Origin: Salinicoccus sp. YB14-2
GTDB lineage: Bacteria > Bacillota > Bacilli > Staphylococcales > Salinicoccaceae
Assembly: GCF_001265075.1 (NCBI RefSeq)
Contig: NZ_LFKO01000002.1
Coordinates: forward strand, 492,938 to 556,937
Direction of reading: 5' to 3'
DNA: 64,000 nucleotides
The notes under the pieces are model-generated. The model made no database searches, was not told where the DNA came from, and worked only from the letters and a program-made list of their open reading frames with translations. Positions within the stretch are counted from its first letter, which is position 1, and each line of letters starts with the position of its first letter. A program made the position numbers and the translations under genes. This document shows positions 8,768 to 17,831 of this stretch, piece by piece.

Positions 8768-8839
8768 TTAATAAAGTGATGATTCATTTAAAATTACGTC
8801 AAATAAACTGCATAGTAACAAAAATAACGATTTATTCAT
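8768..8839 (-). CDS. possible 23-residue hydrophobic peptide
   Basis: A short open frame begins with ATG at 8839, seven bases after a perfect AGGAGG. It encodes 23 residues: a basic start (MNK), a hydrophobic run of about 15 residues (SLFLLLCSLFDVILN) and a polar end. I do not recognise it. The Shine-Dalgarno lies in one arm of a long inverted repeat (8842-8913), so in the minus-strand transcript it would be paired with an upstream CCTCCT. A hydrophobic peptide behind a masked ribosome binding site resembles type I toxins, but no antitoxin RNA or firm promoter was identified. It may be chance. Confidence 0.3.
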   Translation of the reverse strand: MNKSLFLLLCSLFDVILNESSLY

Positions 8840-8841
8840 TA

Positions 8842-8913
8842 TGTACCCTCCTAATATTGCAACTGTTTAAAAGCGATTATCAATTGAATAATCTCATATT
8901 AGGAGGATGTACA
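8842..8913. repeat. long imperfect inverted repeat carrying two outward Shine-Dalgarno motifs
   Basis: The left arm TGTACCCTCCTAATAT (8842-8857) and right arm ATATTAGGAGG-AT-GTACA (8896-8913) match over 11 + 5 bp with one 2-base bulge, across a 38-base loop. Each arm gives AGGAGG pointing outward on one strand. The rest of the 8738-8955 gap shows no gene beyond the possible peptide. Confidence 0.75.
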
Positions 8914-8955
8914 CTTATATGGCAGTCATATATGTTTAATGTAAAAGAAACCGCA

Positions 8956-10041
8956 TCAAATTGTTTTTTTCTGAAATGGATTTGTATCTACTTTACTTGA
9001 AACTACTTTTAAATCAGTTTTGTTCCGTATTAAGGTTTCAAGGCCTTCTCTCATGAAGGCTTCAAGATAATGTCCTGCATCAATAATATTTCTTTGAAGC
9101 ATTTTTGCATCATATGCTTCGTGATACTTTACATCCCCTGTAATCAGCACATCGACACCTGCTTTGAAAGCTTCATTTGCATAGCCCATGCCGGAACCAC
9201 CGATAATCCCGACTGTGGATATAATGTCATCATTCCCTTTTACAACGTTGACAACAGGATAATCCATCTTATCTTCCAATAACTTGGTAAGATCATCCAA
9301 AGTACCTTCGTAACTGAATTTCACACCGAGTCCTTTATTAGGCACATTGTTGATTGTGAAAATATCAAACGCCGGTTCTTCATACGGATGAACTTTGAGC
9401 AATGCATCAATCACATCATCCTGCTGATCGGAATCAAAAACAGCTTCAACAATATATTCATCAACAATTTCCAGTTCATTGTTGGTACCAATATGAGGAT
9501 TCGCATTTTCATTCGGTCTGAATTGACCTGTTATCGGATACTCAAAAAAGCATTCGCTGTAATCTCCCTGATTACCGACACCGCCTTCAGACAGACCTTT
9601 CTTCAATTTTTCTTTATCTTCTTTTGGTATATTCACTCTGAGTTTTTTCAGTTCATATTTTTTTGGTATCAAAATCTCAGTATCAGAAAAGCCCAGAGCT
9701 TCAGCTATCATGTGGCTGACACCGTTTGGCTGGTGATCCAAATTAGTATGCATCGTAATGAGGTTGATATCATTTCTGATCAGTTTTCGTATGATTCTAC
9801 CGTAAAAATGATCGGTTATACTGTTCACTTTTGGAAATATGAGCGGATGATGTAAGACGATCGTATTTAAACCTTTATCAATTGCTTCTTCCACAGTGGC
9901 AAGTGAACAATCCAGCGCAGTCAATATACCTGTCACTTCAGCTTCATTGTCACCGACAAGAAGCCCGGTGTTGTCCCATTCCTCACTGTCTTTAAATGGA
10001 GCGATTTCATCCAATTGCTTCATCAGTTCATTAATTTTCAT
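8956..10041 (-). CDS. Nif3-like / DUF34 dinuclear metal-binding protein
   Basis: Nif3 (YqfO, DUF34) family protein of 361 residues, the long Gram-positive form with a PII/CutA-like insert (around residues 130-235) between the two metal-binding halves. Metal ligands are suggested by VLHHPLIF (near residue 63), HTNLDHQPNG, and the C-terminal TGDVKYHEA and DAGHYLEAFMREG motifs. The biochemical role is unsettled in the family; GTP cyclohydrolase-like annotations are weak. It overlaps trmK by 11 bases, an arrangement kept in Bacillus and Staphylococcus. Confidence 0.92.
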   Translation of the reverse strand: MKINELMKQLDEIAPFKDSEEWDNTGLLVGDNEAEVTGILTALDCSLATVEEAIDKGLNTIVLHHPLIFPKVNSITDHFYGRIIRKLIRNDINLITMHTNLDHQPNGVSHMIAEALGFSDTEILIPKKYELKKLRVNIPKEDKEKLKKGLSEGGVGNQGDYSECFFEYPITGQFRPNENANPHIGTNNELEIVDEYIVEAVFDSDQQDDVIDALLKVHPYEEPAFDIFTINNVPNKGLGVKFSYEGTLDDLTKLLEDKMDYPVVNVVKGNDDIISTVGIIGGSGMGYANEAFKAGVDVLITGDVKYHEAYDAKMLQRNIIDAGHYLEAFMREGLETLIRNKTDLKVVSSKVDTNPFQKKTI

Positions 10042-10714
10042 CGTTCAGCACCTCTTCCAGCATTTTTATTTTAGATTTTACTTCTCCTTTTTTACCGCTG
10101 CTTTTTTCACTGTTGATACCATTATATATACTGACCAAATGTTCATGTTCCCATTCTACTTTACTGATGAACTCATCATCACGGACAGACAAGTTTTCAG
10201 GACCGAATATCAATTCTTTCTCTGTCAAATCTATTTTTTCATCATCGTGGTCGCAGACAATGATTTCATAGTAACGCTTGCCAATCTTCAATACTTTTTC
10301 ATGTGTAATTTTGTAACCTAAATCGACAACGGTTTTTCTGATCGGATAAGTGAAATTATTTGCCTGTAGAATCAGCCGGGGATGACCGGCTACATTGTCG
10401 TACCCTTCTTCTATTATGCTTGCAATCAATGGCCCGCCCATCCCGCATATTGTTATTGTATCCACCTTATCCTCTTTTGATAAAATCTTTAAACCATCTC
10501 CGAGTCTCGGCTCGATTTTATCAGACATATGATACACTTCAATATTCTTCAACGTGGAATGATAGGGGCCTTCTACCACTTCACCGCATATCGCAGTATT
10601 AACAATGCCGTTCTGAATTGAATATATCGGGAGATAAGCATGATCTGAACCGATATCCACCATTTTTTCTCCAATTATATAATTTGCCGCATATTTTAAA
10701 CGCTCATCAATCAT
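10031..10714 (-). CDS. trmK: tRNA (adenine22-N1)-methyltransferase
   Basis: SAM-dependent methyltransferase of 227 residues. Motif I (MVDIGSDHAYLPIYS, about residue 18) and the catalytic-region sequence TICGMGGPLIASI match the TrmK (YqfN) family, which methylates A22 in the D-loop of tRNAs. The C-terminus is charged and probably coiled (EKSSGKKGEVKSKIKMLEEVL). It is upstream of and overlaps the nif3-like gene, so the two are translated as a pair. Confidence 0.93.
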   Translation of the reverse strand: MIDERLKYAANYIIGEKMVDIGSDHAYLPIYSIQNGIVNTAICGEVVEGPYHSTLKNIEVYHMSDKIEPRLGDGLKILSKEDKVDTITICGMGGPLIASIIEEGYDNVAGHPRLILQANNFTYPIRKTVVDLGYKITHEKVLKIGKRYYEIIVCDHDDEKIDLTEKELIFGPENLSVRDDEFISKVEWEHEHLVSIYNGINSEKSSGKKGEVKSKIKMLEEVLNDEN

Positions 10715-10736
10715 CTATACCATCCCCTAAAATAAA

Positions 10737-10758
10737 AACCTCCACTAATGTGGAGGTT
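10737..10758 (-). terminator. cytochrome c gene terminator
   Basis: Perfect 9-bp stem AACCTCCAC / GTGGAGGTT with a 4-base loop, followed on the minus strand by TTTATTTT. It separates the cytochrome c gene from trmK. Confidence 0.88.
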
Positions 10759-10768
10759 CCATTATCAA

Positions 10769-11173
10769 TTATTGTTCTGAGAAAAATTCGTAAAGTGCAG
10801 TCATTTCCTCGTCGCTCACTTGACTTTCATCAAATGCAGGCATTGAACCTTGACCGTTTCTCACGATATCAGTGAATTCGTCTTCACCAAGGCTCGTGCC
10901 GGCAAGTGCCGGTCCCATACCTCCAGAAAAGTCTTCACCGTGACATGATGCACAGCTGTTTTGAGCAATGCCTTCTGCGTCTACGTCGCCAGATGATGCA
11001 CCGTCTCCGCCTTCTTCTGAGCCTTCTTCGCCGCCACCTTCTCCAGATCCTTCTTCAGTAGCAACGTCTTCTCCTTCTTCTTCCTGGTTTGCACCTTGTG
11101 AAGATAGTAAGAAAACAAGACCTACACCTAAAAAGATGATAAGTAAAAATGGTATAATCGGATTCTTATTCAA
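10769..11173 (-). CDS. cccA: membrane-anchored cytochrome c
   Basis: Small c-type cytochrome of 134 residues that would carry electrons on the outer face of the membrane. The N-terminal hydrophobic helix (residues about 5-25, no lipobox cysteine) is the anchor. It is followed by a 45-residue linker made almost only of Glu, Gly and Ser, then a class I cytochrome domain with one heme site CASCH (near residue 76) and the distal methionine in GQGSMPAFDE. Position directly downstream of sigA matches Bacillus cccA (cytochrome c550). RBS AGGGAGGG. The acidic low-complexity linker is longer than I expect for CccA. Confidence 0.88.
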   Translation of the reverse strand: MNKNPIIPFLLIIFLGVGLVFLLSSQGANQEEEGEDVATEEGSGEGGGEEGSEEGGDGASSGDVDAEGIAQNSCASCHGEDFSGGMGPALAGTSLGEDEFTDIVRNGQGSMPAFDESQVSDEEMTALYEFFSEQ

Positions 11174-11278
11174 ATGTTGACCCTCCCTTATATAAATGCA
11201 TATACAATTATAATTGTATATTAAAAATACATAATGTCAAAATGATTTTAGTTATAATATTACACCTTTAATATCAAC

Positions 11279-12388
11279 TTAATCCATAAAATCCTTTAAC
11301 CGTTTACTTCTGCTTGGATGACGCAGTTTTCTAAGTGCTTTCGCTTCAATTTGACGTATTCTTTCTCTCGTCACACCGAACACTTTTCCGACTTCTTCCA
11401 GAGTTCTTGTACGTCCGTCGTCAAGTCCGAATCTCAATCTCAATACATTCTCTTCACGGTCAGTCAATGTATCAAGAACATCTTCCAACTGTTCTTTCAA
11501 TAACTCATAAGCCGCATGATCTGATGGGCTTTGAGCTTCCTGATCTTCTATAAAATCTCCAAGATGACTGTCATCCTCTTCACCGATAGGTGTTTCAAGC
11601 GACACGGGCTCCTGGGAAATTTTAAGGATTTCACGAACTTTATCAGCCGGCAGATCCATTTCTTCACCGATTTCTTCCGGAATCGGCTCACGGCCCAGGT
11701 CCTGCAGTAATTGGCGCTGGATTCTGATAAGCTTATTGATTGTTTCAACCATATGAACCGGGATACGTATCGTTCTTGCCTGGTCGGCAATGGCTCTTGT
11801 GATTGCCTGACGAATCCACCATGTGGCATAAGTCGAGAATTTGAACCCTTTTGTAAAGTCGAATTTTTCAACAGCTTTTATAAGTCCCATATTACCTTCT
11901 TGAATCAGATCAAGGAACAGCATACCGCGTCCGACATATCTTTTCGCGATGCTGACCACCAGTCGCAGGTTGGCTTCAGCTAAGCGGCTTTTGGCAAATT
12001 CATCCCCCTGCTCTATTTTCTTGGCCAATTCCACTTCTTCTTTCGCACTCAATAAATCGACACGGCCGATTTCTTTTAAATACATGCGTACCGGGTCGTT
12101 GATTTTAACTCCCGGCGGTGCACTCATATCGTGCAGATTCAGCTTTTCATCTGTATCTGTTGCATCCTTTTCATTTATTAATTGTATATCATTTTCATTC
12201 AATTCATCAAAAAACTCATCCATTGTATCCGCATCTAATTCGAAATTAGATAATTTGTCTGCAATTTCCTCGTGTGATAAATGTCCTTCTTTTTTCCCTT
12301 TTTCAAGGAGTGCCTGTTTCACTTGTTCAACAGAAGTAAACAACTCTTCATCTTTTGTCTCAGTTGCTCCAACTTTATTTTCAGACAT
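11279..12388 (-). CDS. sigA: RNA polymerase primary sigma factor SigA
   Basis: Housekeeping sigma-70 factor, 369 residues. Region 1.1 occupies about the first 90 residues. Region 1.2 includes [11 protein letters not shown]; regions 2.1-2.4 include [26 protein letters not shown] and the -10 recognition helix [17 protein letters not shown]. Region 3 follows, and region 4.2 is the -35 helix [28 protein letters not shown]. It lies 24 bases after dnaG, the classic macromolecular synthesis operon minus rpsU, which lies near 30.7 kb here. Confidence 0.98.
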   Translation of the reverse strand: MSENKVGATETKDEELFTSVEQVKQALLEKGKKEGHLSHEEIADKLSNFELDADTMDEFFDELNENDIQLINEKDATDTDEKLNLHDMSAPPGVKINDPVRMYLKEIGRVDLLSAKEEVELAKKIEQGDEFAKSRLAEANLRLVVSIAKRYVGRGMLFLDLIQEGNMGLIKAVEKFDFTKGFKFSTYATWWIRQAITRAIADQARTIRIPVHMVETINKLIRIQRQLLQDLGREPIPEEIGEEMDLPADKVREILKISQEPVSLETPIGEEDDSHLGDFIEDQEAQSPSDHAAYELLKEQLEDVLDTLTDREENVLRLRFGLDDGRTRTLEEVGKVFGVTRERIRQIEAKALRKLRHPSRSKRLKDFMD

Positions 12389-12412
12389 AAATGTACCTCC
12401 TAATTATATTGA

Positions 12413-14158
12413 CTAACTTTTATATCTGCTGTTAATTTCCAACAATTGCTGCATTAAACTGGCCTGCAGATCAATATCATTATTCGCTTCGGCCTCAGCA
12501 AGTTGTGCAAATAATAATTTTTTCTCCTTGTTACTATTTCTTTTACCACTTAAATCATCGAGGTAATCATCTATTTCATCCCGGGAGACATCACTTTGAA
12601 TCTTCAAATTATCTAAATTAATCACAACTTCTAATAATTCATTCGGTATCTGCTGGATAAAGGATGATACTTCAAATGTGTCATGGTCATCAAAATAATT
12701 GCATAACCCTTTAAATATACCATAATACTGCTGCGAAGTTAATACTTCTGCATCTATTTTCTCTCTGCAATATTCAAACAGGCTTTTATCGTTTATCAGT
12801 GCTTTTAAAAAGTAGCGTTCTTTTTTCTCACGTATGGAAAGTCTTTCAACCTGTTGTATATTACTTTCCCTTTTTACAGGAGTTCTAACAGGAAGTTTAC
12901 TTTCTATCTGAGTTTTATCTACATTATATCTTTCGCTGATATGCATGATTAATCTGGCACGTATTGCATCATCAGTGACATACTTCATTGCATCTATCAA
13001 TGTATTGAGATTTTGAGAATAAGCTAGATCGTTATGCATACTTTCGTTTAAAAGCTTTTCAGATAAAAAGTGTACATAGTGCCGCTTCTCATTTTTAACA
13101 AGATCTCGGAACGCTTCTTCACCATTTTCAACAATAAACTCATCAGGGTCCATATCTTTCGGCAACTGGATAACAAATGTGTTCAGTCCATGTTTCAGCA
13201 GCTGCTCACCTATGCCCATCGTAGCCTTGGAGCCCGCATTATCCCCATCAAACATCAAAGTAACATTCGATGCCAATCGATCCAGAAGATTGATGTTCTC
13301 ATCACTTAAGGCTGTACCCATGAGGCCGACAATATTTTCAACATTGACTGATTTCACCTTTAAAACATCGAGGTGACCTTCCATTAGTATGACTTCATCC
13401 TGCTGTCTGATTGCTTTTCTTGCATCGCTTAAATTAAATAATAAATGACGCTTCTGGAAAATGTTCGTTTCCGGTGTATTTAAATACTTCGGTTCTGACC
13501 CATCTATGCTCCTTGCAGTAAACCCGATGATATAGTCCTGATGGTTTTTAATCGGTATCATAATACGGTTTACGAAACGGTCGTAATATGAAAAGTTTTC
13601 TTCATTACGGGAAAGTAATCCAGCGCTATACGCCGCTTCTTCAGTAAAGCCTTTCTCCAAAATAGCATTTTTGGTAAATGACGACATTTTTGGAGCAAGT
13701 CCTATTTTCTCTTTCTTCAGGATTTCACTGGAAAACCCTCTCTCGATCAAATAGTTTAACGCATCTTCACCTTCATTGGTGTGGATTAATATATGATGGA
13801 AAAGATCTGTGATATGCTCATGCATCTTGATGAACTGCATATCATTGTCATCCACTCTGCTTTCATTTATGGCAACTTCAACACCAAGCGGTTTTCCCAG
13901 TCTTTTCACAGATTCTGAAAATGATATATTTTCAATTTCCATAAGGAATTGAAAGACGTTTCCACCTTTTTTACACCCGAAACAGTGACAGATCTGTTTT
14001 TCCGGACTGACGCTGAAAGAAGGCGTTTTTTCATTGTGAAAAGGGCAAAGACCGACGTAGTTTCGCCCGCGTTTCTCGAGTTTTATATAACTGGAAACGA
14101 GCTCTGTAATGTCGGTCCTATCTTTAACATGTTCAATTGTCTGTTGTGGGATATTCAC
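12413..14158 (-). CDS. dnaG: DNA primase
   Basis: Makes RNA primers for the replication fork. The N-terminal CHC2 zinc-binding domain has C38, H41, C59 and C62. The TOPRIM core contains MEGHLDVLKV and FDGDNAGSKA. The C-terminal third is the helicase-interacting region and is less conserved. The start is GTG at 14158, seven bases after AAGGA, and gives the standard N-terminus MNIPQQTIEHVK. At 581 residues it is within the usual 570-610. It starts four bases after the ppsR stop, so ppsR, dnaG and sigA probably form one transcript. Confidence 0.97.
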   Translation of the reverse strand: MNIPQQTIEHVKDRTDITELVSSYIKLEKRGRNYVGLCPFHNEKTPSFSVSPEKQICHCFGCKKGGNVFQFLMEIENISFSESVKRLGKPLGVEVAINESRVDDNDMQFIKMHEHITDLFHHILIHTNEGEDALNYLIERGFSSEILKKEKIGLAPKMSSFTKNAILEKGFTEEAAYSAGLLSRNEENFSYYDRFVNRIMIPIKNHQDYIIGFTARSIDGSEPKYLNTPETNIFQKRHLLFNLSDARKAIRQQDEVILMEGHLDVLKVKSVNVENIVGLMGTALSDENINLLDRLASNVTLMFDGDNAGSKATMGIGEQLLKHGLNTFVIQLPKDMDPDEFIVENGEEAFRDLVKNEKRHYVHFLSEKLLNESMHNDLAYSQNLNTLIDAMKYVTDDAIRARLIMHISERYNVDKTQIESKLPVRTPVKRESNIQQVERLSIREKKERYFLKALINDKSLFEYCREKIDAEVLTSQQYYGIFKGLCNYFDDHDTFEVSSFIQQIPNELLEVVINLDNLKIQSDVSRDEIDDYLDDLSGKRNSNKEKKLLFAQLAEAEANNDIDLQASLMQQLLEINSRYKS

Positions 14159-14162
14159 ACTA

Positions 14163-14987
14163 TCATCCTTTAATATCTATTTTACCATCTACATATTTCA
14201 TTATTTCATTTGCTGTTTCTTCAATGGCTTTTTCAGATACATCGATTACAGGACAACCTATTCTTTCAATAACTGAATCAAAATAATCAAGTTCTTCTTG
14301 AATTCTTTCATTTTTGGCATAGCTCGCCGTATCTTTCAAACCAAGCTGAGTCAATCTCTCTTTTCTGATTTTATTCAGCGCAGAGGATTTTATTCTCAGG
14401 CCTATGCATTTCGAGGCAGGTATTTCAAACAGTTCTTTCGGAGGTGTAACTTCTGGCACAAGCGGCATGTTCATGACTTTATATTTTTTAAGTGCAAGGA
14501 ATTGTGATAATGGCGTCTTTGATGTTCTTGATACACCGATCAGAACCATATCCGCTTTGTTGAGTCCGCCTGCATCTTTACCGTCATCATACTTGACCGC
14601 AAATTCTATCGCTTCAATCTTTTTAAAATAATCTTCATCCAGTTTATGGACACGGCCGGGTTCATAGTATGGTGTTTCTTCGGTTTTACCTTCTAGAATT
14701 GACATTAATGGCCCCATCACATCGACGGATGGTATATTTTCCTTTTTGAGCTCTTCTTTTATATAATTTCTGAATTTAGGGGTGATAATTGTAAAGACGA
14801 CGATTGCTTCTTTACTTTTTGCCAGATCCACTACTTCATCCACATTGTCTTCTGAATCAATATACGGATATCTTATTAATACATCCGATGAACTGTCTAT
14901 ATCAAATTGCGCCAGAGATGCTTTAGCTACCAGTTCTCCAGTTTCACCTACTGAATCAGACGCTATGATTACTTTTATGTTAGACAT
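14163..14987 (-). CDS. ppsR: pyruvate, phosphate dikinase regulatory protein (bifunctional kinase/pyrophosphorylase)
   Basis: DUF299 family, 274 residues. In other bacteria this protein phosphorylates PPDK or PEP synthase with ADP and removes the phosphate with Pi, linking pyruvate-PEP flux to energy state. The N-terminal [17 protein letters not shown] and the phosphate-binding loop [12 protein letters not shown] (near residue 150) are diagnostic. Its partner dikinase is not in this window. It follows ccpN by 11 bases, the same pairing as B. subtilis ccpN-yqfL, where the partner gene influences CcpN activity. RBS AAGGAG overlaps the end of ccpN. Confidence 0.93.
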   Translation of the reverse strand: MSNIKVIIASDSVGETGELVAKASLAQFDIDSSSDVLIRYPYIDSEDNVDEVVDLAKSKEAIVVFTIITPKFRNYIKEELKKENIPSVDVMGPLMSILEGKTEETPYYEPGRVHKLDEDYFKKIEAIEFAVKYDDGKDAGGLNKADMVLIGVSRTSKTPLSQFLALKKYKVMNMPLVPEVTPPKELFEIPASKCIGLRIKSSALNKIRKERLTQLGLKDTASYAKNERIQEELDYFDSVIERIGCPVIDVSEKAIEETANEIMKYVDGKIDIKG

Positions 14988-14998
14988 CCAGACACTCC

Positions 14999-15616
14999 TT
15001 ATTCCATTAGATTAACAAACACTTTTGTAATATTTGTTTTTGTTATGCGGCCGATGACAATGTCCTTATCGGCATCTTTATCGATTACAGGTATCGAATC
15101 AATCTGTTTTTCTATTAACTGATTCGCTGCATAAATTAATAAATCGTTTGGATAGCATGTAGTGATATGCGGTTTCCTTGTCATAATAATACTGACAGGT
15201 GTCTTTTCGATATCATTTTTACCCATCGTGCCTTTTAACAGATCCTTTCTGGAAATGACGCCGACAAGATCCCTGTCATCATCAATTGCGTATAATGTAC
15301 CTACGTCTTCCAGAAACATCTTTACAATCGCCTCGTAGATGGATGTATCCTCTTTTATCACTATAGGCAGACTTTGGACATCCCTGACTAAAATATTTCT
15401 GATTTTACTGGTCAGTACTTCAGCCGGTTCTTTGCCGGTGTAAAAGTATCCGACACGCGGACGAGCATCCAGATAACCGCTCATAGTCAGAATTGCAAGA
15501 TCTGGTCTCAATGTAGCTCTTGTCAAAGACAATTGCTCTGCGATCTTACTGCCGGTTATCGGTCCATGCTGTTTTACAATCTTCAGTATCTTTTCCTGCC
15601 TGCTGTTCAGTTCCAT
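14999..15616 (-). CDS. ccpN: CcpN-type transcriptional repressor with CBS pair
   Basis: Repressor of gluconeogenic genes in the CcpN family, 205 residues. An N-terminal winged helix ([24 protein letters not shown], recognition helix around [13 protein letters not shown]) is followed by two CBS domains (about residues 75-130 and 140-200) that bind adenine nucleotides. In B. subtilis CcpN represses gapB and pckA under glycolytic conditions. It is divergent from glyS and leads the operon into ppsR, dnaG and sigA. Confidence 0.93.
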   Translation of the reverse strand: MELNSRQEKILKIVKQHGPITGSKIAEQLSLTRATLRPDLAILTMSGYLDARPRVGYFYTGKEPAEVLTSKIRNILVRDVQSLPIVIKEDTSIYEAIVKMFLEDVGTLYAIDDDRDLVGVISRKDLLKGTMGKNDIEKTPVSIIMTRKPHITTCYPNDLLIYAANQLIEKQIDSIPVIDKDADKDIVIGRITKTNITKVFVNLME

Positions 15617-15680
15617 GGCCTCACTCCCAATAATAATAATTATAATACATCTGCCGGTATAAAGAAATACAATGAAACAT

Positions 15681-15709
15681 TTGCACTTTCAAAAGACATT
15701 TTATATAAT
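15681..15709 (+). promoter_or_regulatory. sigma-A promoter of glyS
   Basis: -35 TTGCAC (15681-15686) and -10 TATAAT (15704-15709) with a 17-base spacer. Transcription should start near 15716, at the head of the T-box leader. Confidence 0.85.
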
Positions 15710-15715
15710 GTGAAT

Positions 15716-15870
15716 TAAGCGAGTTAAGGATGGTGTGAGCTTAACATGATAAATGGCATATAATATATTAAAAAATAACTGTATACTAAAAGTTGAGTGG
15801 AAACACTAATTTGGGTGGAACCGCGGGCATAGACTCGTCCCAGGATAGCTGAGCTATCCTGGGACTTTTT
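15716..15870 (+). ncRNA. glycine T-box riboswitch leader
   Basis: The leader reads uncharged tRNA-Gly and controls read-through into glyS. The T-box sequence GGGTGGAACCGCGG is at 15813-15826; its UGGA bulge (15816-15819) pairs with the UCCA 3' end of tRNA-Gly. A GGC glycine specifier candidate is at 15755-15757 on the 3' side of stem I. The terminator is a 12-bp stem (15838-15849 with 15853-15864, loop TGA) and a T-tract at 15866-15870. The short spacing between stem I and the antiterminator is as in other glyQS T-boxes, which lack stem II. Confidence 0.93.
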
Positions 15871-15907
15871 ATATGCAGAAACAAACTATTTTAAGGAGTG
15901 TTTTAGT

Positions 15908-17284
15908 ATGGATATGGACAAGGTTGTAAATTTATCAAAGGCAAGAGGTTTTGTATTTCCGGGCAGTGAGATTTATGGCGGTCTGGCAAACACATGGGAT
16001 TATGGCCCGCTTGGCATTGAACTGAAAAATAACGTCAAAGCAGCATGGTGGAAAAAATTCATACAGGAGTCACCTTACAACGTCGGTGTCGATGCATCAA
16101 TTTTAATGAACCCGAAAACTTGGGAAGCATCCGGACATTTAAACAACTTCAATGACCCGATGATCGACTGTAAGGAATGTAAAAGCCGTCACCGTGCAGA
16201 TAAACTCATTGAAAACGTCATTCAAAAGGAAGATGACACTTTTGTTGCAGACGGCTTAAGCTTCGATGAAATGAAAAATATTATCGAGGAACGCAACATC
16301 GCATGTCCGAACTGTGGCGCTCAGGACTACACTGAAATCCGTCAGTTCAACTTGATGTTCAAAACTTTCCAGGGTGTAACAGAGTCATCTACGAATGAAA
16401 TTTTCCTAAGACCTGAAACAGCACAGGGTATTTTCGTAAACTATAAAAACGTTCAAAGAACAATGCGTAAAAAATTGCCATTCGGTATCGGTATGATCGG
16501 TAAATCGTTCCGTAATGAAATTACACCAGGCAACTTCATTTTCAGAACAAGAGAATTCGAACAGATGGAACTTGAATTTTTCTGTAAACCAGGTACAGAA
16601 GTGGAATGGCAAAAATACTGGAAAGATTTCTGTCAAAACTGGCTGCTTAATTTAGGGCTTGCAGAAGATAAGCTGCGTATGCGCGACCATGATGATGATG
16701 AGCTTTCCCACTACTCCAATGCAACAACTGATATCGAATTTAAATTCCCATTCGGCTGGGGTGAATTATGGGGCATTGCGAGCCGTACAAACTTTGACTT
16801 AAAACAGCACATGGAGCATTCCGGGGAAGACCTCACTTACCATGATCAGGAATCAGGTGATAAATTCATCCCGTTTGTCATTGAACCTGCGTTAGGTCTT
16901 GACCGTGTGACACTTGCATTCATGAGTGATGCATACGACGAGGAAGAACTTGAAAATGGAGACTCAAGAACCGTTATGAGATTCCACCCGAGCCTTGCAC
17001 CTTTCAAAGCGGCAGTACTTCCGTTATCTAAAAAATTGAGCGATGATGCATTTAAAGTATATGAAAAAATTGCATCTGACTTCAATATCGAATTTGACGA
17101 ATCACAGTCTATCGGTAAGAGATACCGTCGCCAGGACGAAATCGGCACACCATACTGCATCACTTTTGATTTTGATTCATTAGAAGACAACATGGTGACA
17201 GTACGAGAGAGAGACACGATGGAACAGACAAGAATGCCGATCGATGAAGTGAACGGCTTCCTGAAAGAAAAAATTAAATTATAA
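15908..17284 (+). CDS. glyS: glycyl-tRNA synthetase, single-chain class II type
   Basis: Charges tRNA-Gly. At 458 residues it is the eukaryote/archaea-like homodimeric form used by staphylococci, not the alpha2beta2 glyQ/glyS form of Bacillus. Class II motif 1 lies early ([19 protein letters not shown]), motif 2 at about residue 200 ([23 protein letters not shown]) and motif 3 around [15 protein letters not shown] zinc-like CXXC pair set ([16 protein letters not shown]) is in the insertion domain. The ATG at 15908 follows AAGGAG by nine bases; an ATG two codons later is possible. Controlled by the T-box leader. Confidence 0.96.
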   Translation: MDMDKVVNLSKARGFVFPGSEIYGGLANTWDYGPLGIELKNNVKAAWWKKFIQESPYNVGVDASILMNPKTWEASGHLNNFNDPMIDCKECKSRHRADKLIENVIQKEDDTFVADGLSFDEMKNIIEERNIACPNCGAQDYTEIRQFNLMFKTFQGVTESSTNEIFLRPETAQGIFVNYKNVQRTMRKKLPFGIGMIGKSFRNEITPGNFIFRTREFEQMELEFFCKPGTEVEWQKYWKDFCQNWLLNLGLAEDKLRMRDHDDDELSHYSNATTDIEFKFPFGWGELWGIASRTNFDLKQHMEHSGEDLTYHDQESGDKFIPFVIEPALGLDRVTLAFMSDAYDEEELENGDSRTVMRFHPSLAPFKAAVLPLSKKLSDDAFKVYEKIASDFNIEFDESQSIGKRYRRQDEIGTPYCITFDFDSLEDNMVTVRERDTMEQTRMPIDEVNGFLKEKIKL

Positions 17285-17304
17285 TGATATGACTGATTCA
17301 AACA

Positions 17305-17352
17305 AAAAGCAGGTACCCGGACTCTGAAGAGAAGATGGATACCTGCTTTTTT
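17305..17352 (+). terminator. glyS terminator
   Basis: Stem AAAAGCAGGTA (17305-17315) with TACCTGCTTTT (17340-17350), long loop of 24 bases, ending in a T-tract. The long loop is unusual but the stem is perfect. Confidence 0.75.
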
Positions 17353-17386
17353 ATTTGTCATTTGTGTTTCAGAGGTGTTCTCTAAA

Positions 17387-17477
17387 TTTCGATTTGAAGA
17401 CCGTTTTCTAATGATCCAAATCGAATAAAGAGTTGAATTCCAATCTCATGAATATATTTTGAGTATTCAAATCGAAA
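17387..17477. repeat. perfect 12-bp inverted repeat pair with a third degenerate copy
   Basis: TTTCGATTTGAA (17387-17398) and TTCAAATCGAAA (17466-17477) are exact inverted copies 67 bases apart. A third related sequence, CCAAATCGAAT, is at 17416-17426. They fill the gap between the convergent ends of glyS and the membrane protein at 17480. Function unknown; they may be a protein-binding array or a structured 3' end. Confidence 0.7.
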
Positions 17478-17479
17478 AG

Positions 17480-17782
17480 TCAGTATCGACTATAAATTTC
17501 ATAACCGATATAGCCAAATAATAAGCCTATTCCAGGACCTATGCCAATTGTATACATCAATGGAATTGCCTGGAACAAGCTAAGGATTAAAGTGATGATA
17601 AATCCCGCAATCATTCCAAACGGTATCAGACTGTCCAAAATATTTTGTTCTTTCTTTGAATGTTTCCTGCCAAGTGTGCCTCTTTTTGTTTTATAGGCCA
17701 TTCTGAAGACAACAAATATCACAATGCCACTGACAATGATAAGCAGCAGTATGATATTCACGATTTCCTCATTGTAATACAT
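17480..17782 (-). CDS. small membrane protein, three hydrophobic segments
   Basis: Not recognised. The 100-residue product has an N-terminal helix (residues about 8-28), a basic cytoplasmic loop (YKTKRGTLGRKHSKKEQ), and two further hydrophobic helices (about 50-70 and 75-95) ending in a glycine-rich stretch (IGIGPGIGLLFGYIGYEIYS). ATG at 17782 follows AGGGGGA; an upstream TTG/ATA extension is less likely. It lies 49 bases after another membrane protein gene and probably ends the recO operon. The mix of one helix, basic loop and a two-helix C-terminus gives no clear functional hint. Confidence 0.75.
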   Translation of the reverse strand: MYYNEEIVNIILLLIIVSGIVIFVVFRMAYKTKRGTLGRKHSKKEQNILDSLIPFGMIAGFIITLILSLFQAIPLMYTIGIGPGIGLLFGYIGYEIYSRY

Positions 17783-17831
17783 ACCGTTCCCCCTGATCTC
17801 CACACAAATCTATTCTGTACTGAAAAGTAAA

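Noticed and set aside
8907-8940. Plus-strand mini-frames after AGGAGG in the right arm of the 8842-8913 repeat
   Set aside because: The first ATG touches the Shine-Dalgarno and the second is 12 bases away; the products are 10 and 6 residues. Too short to call.
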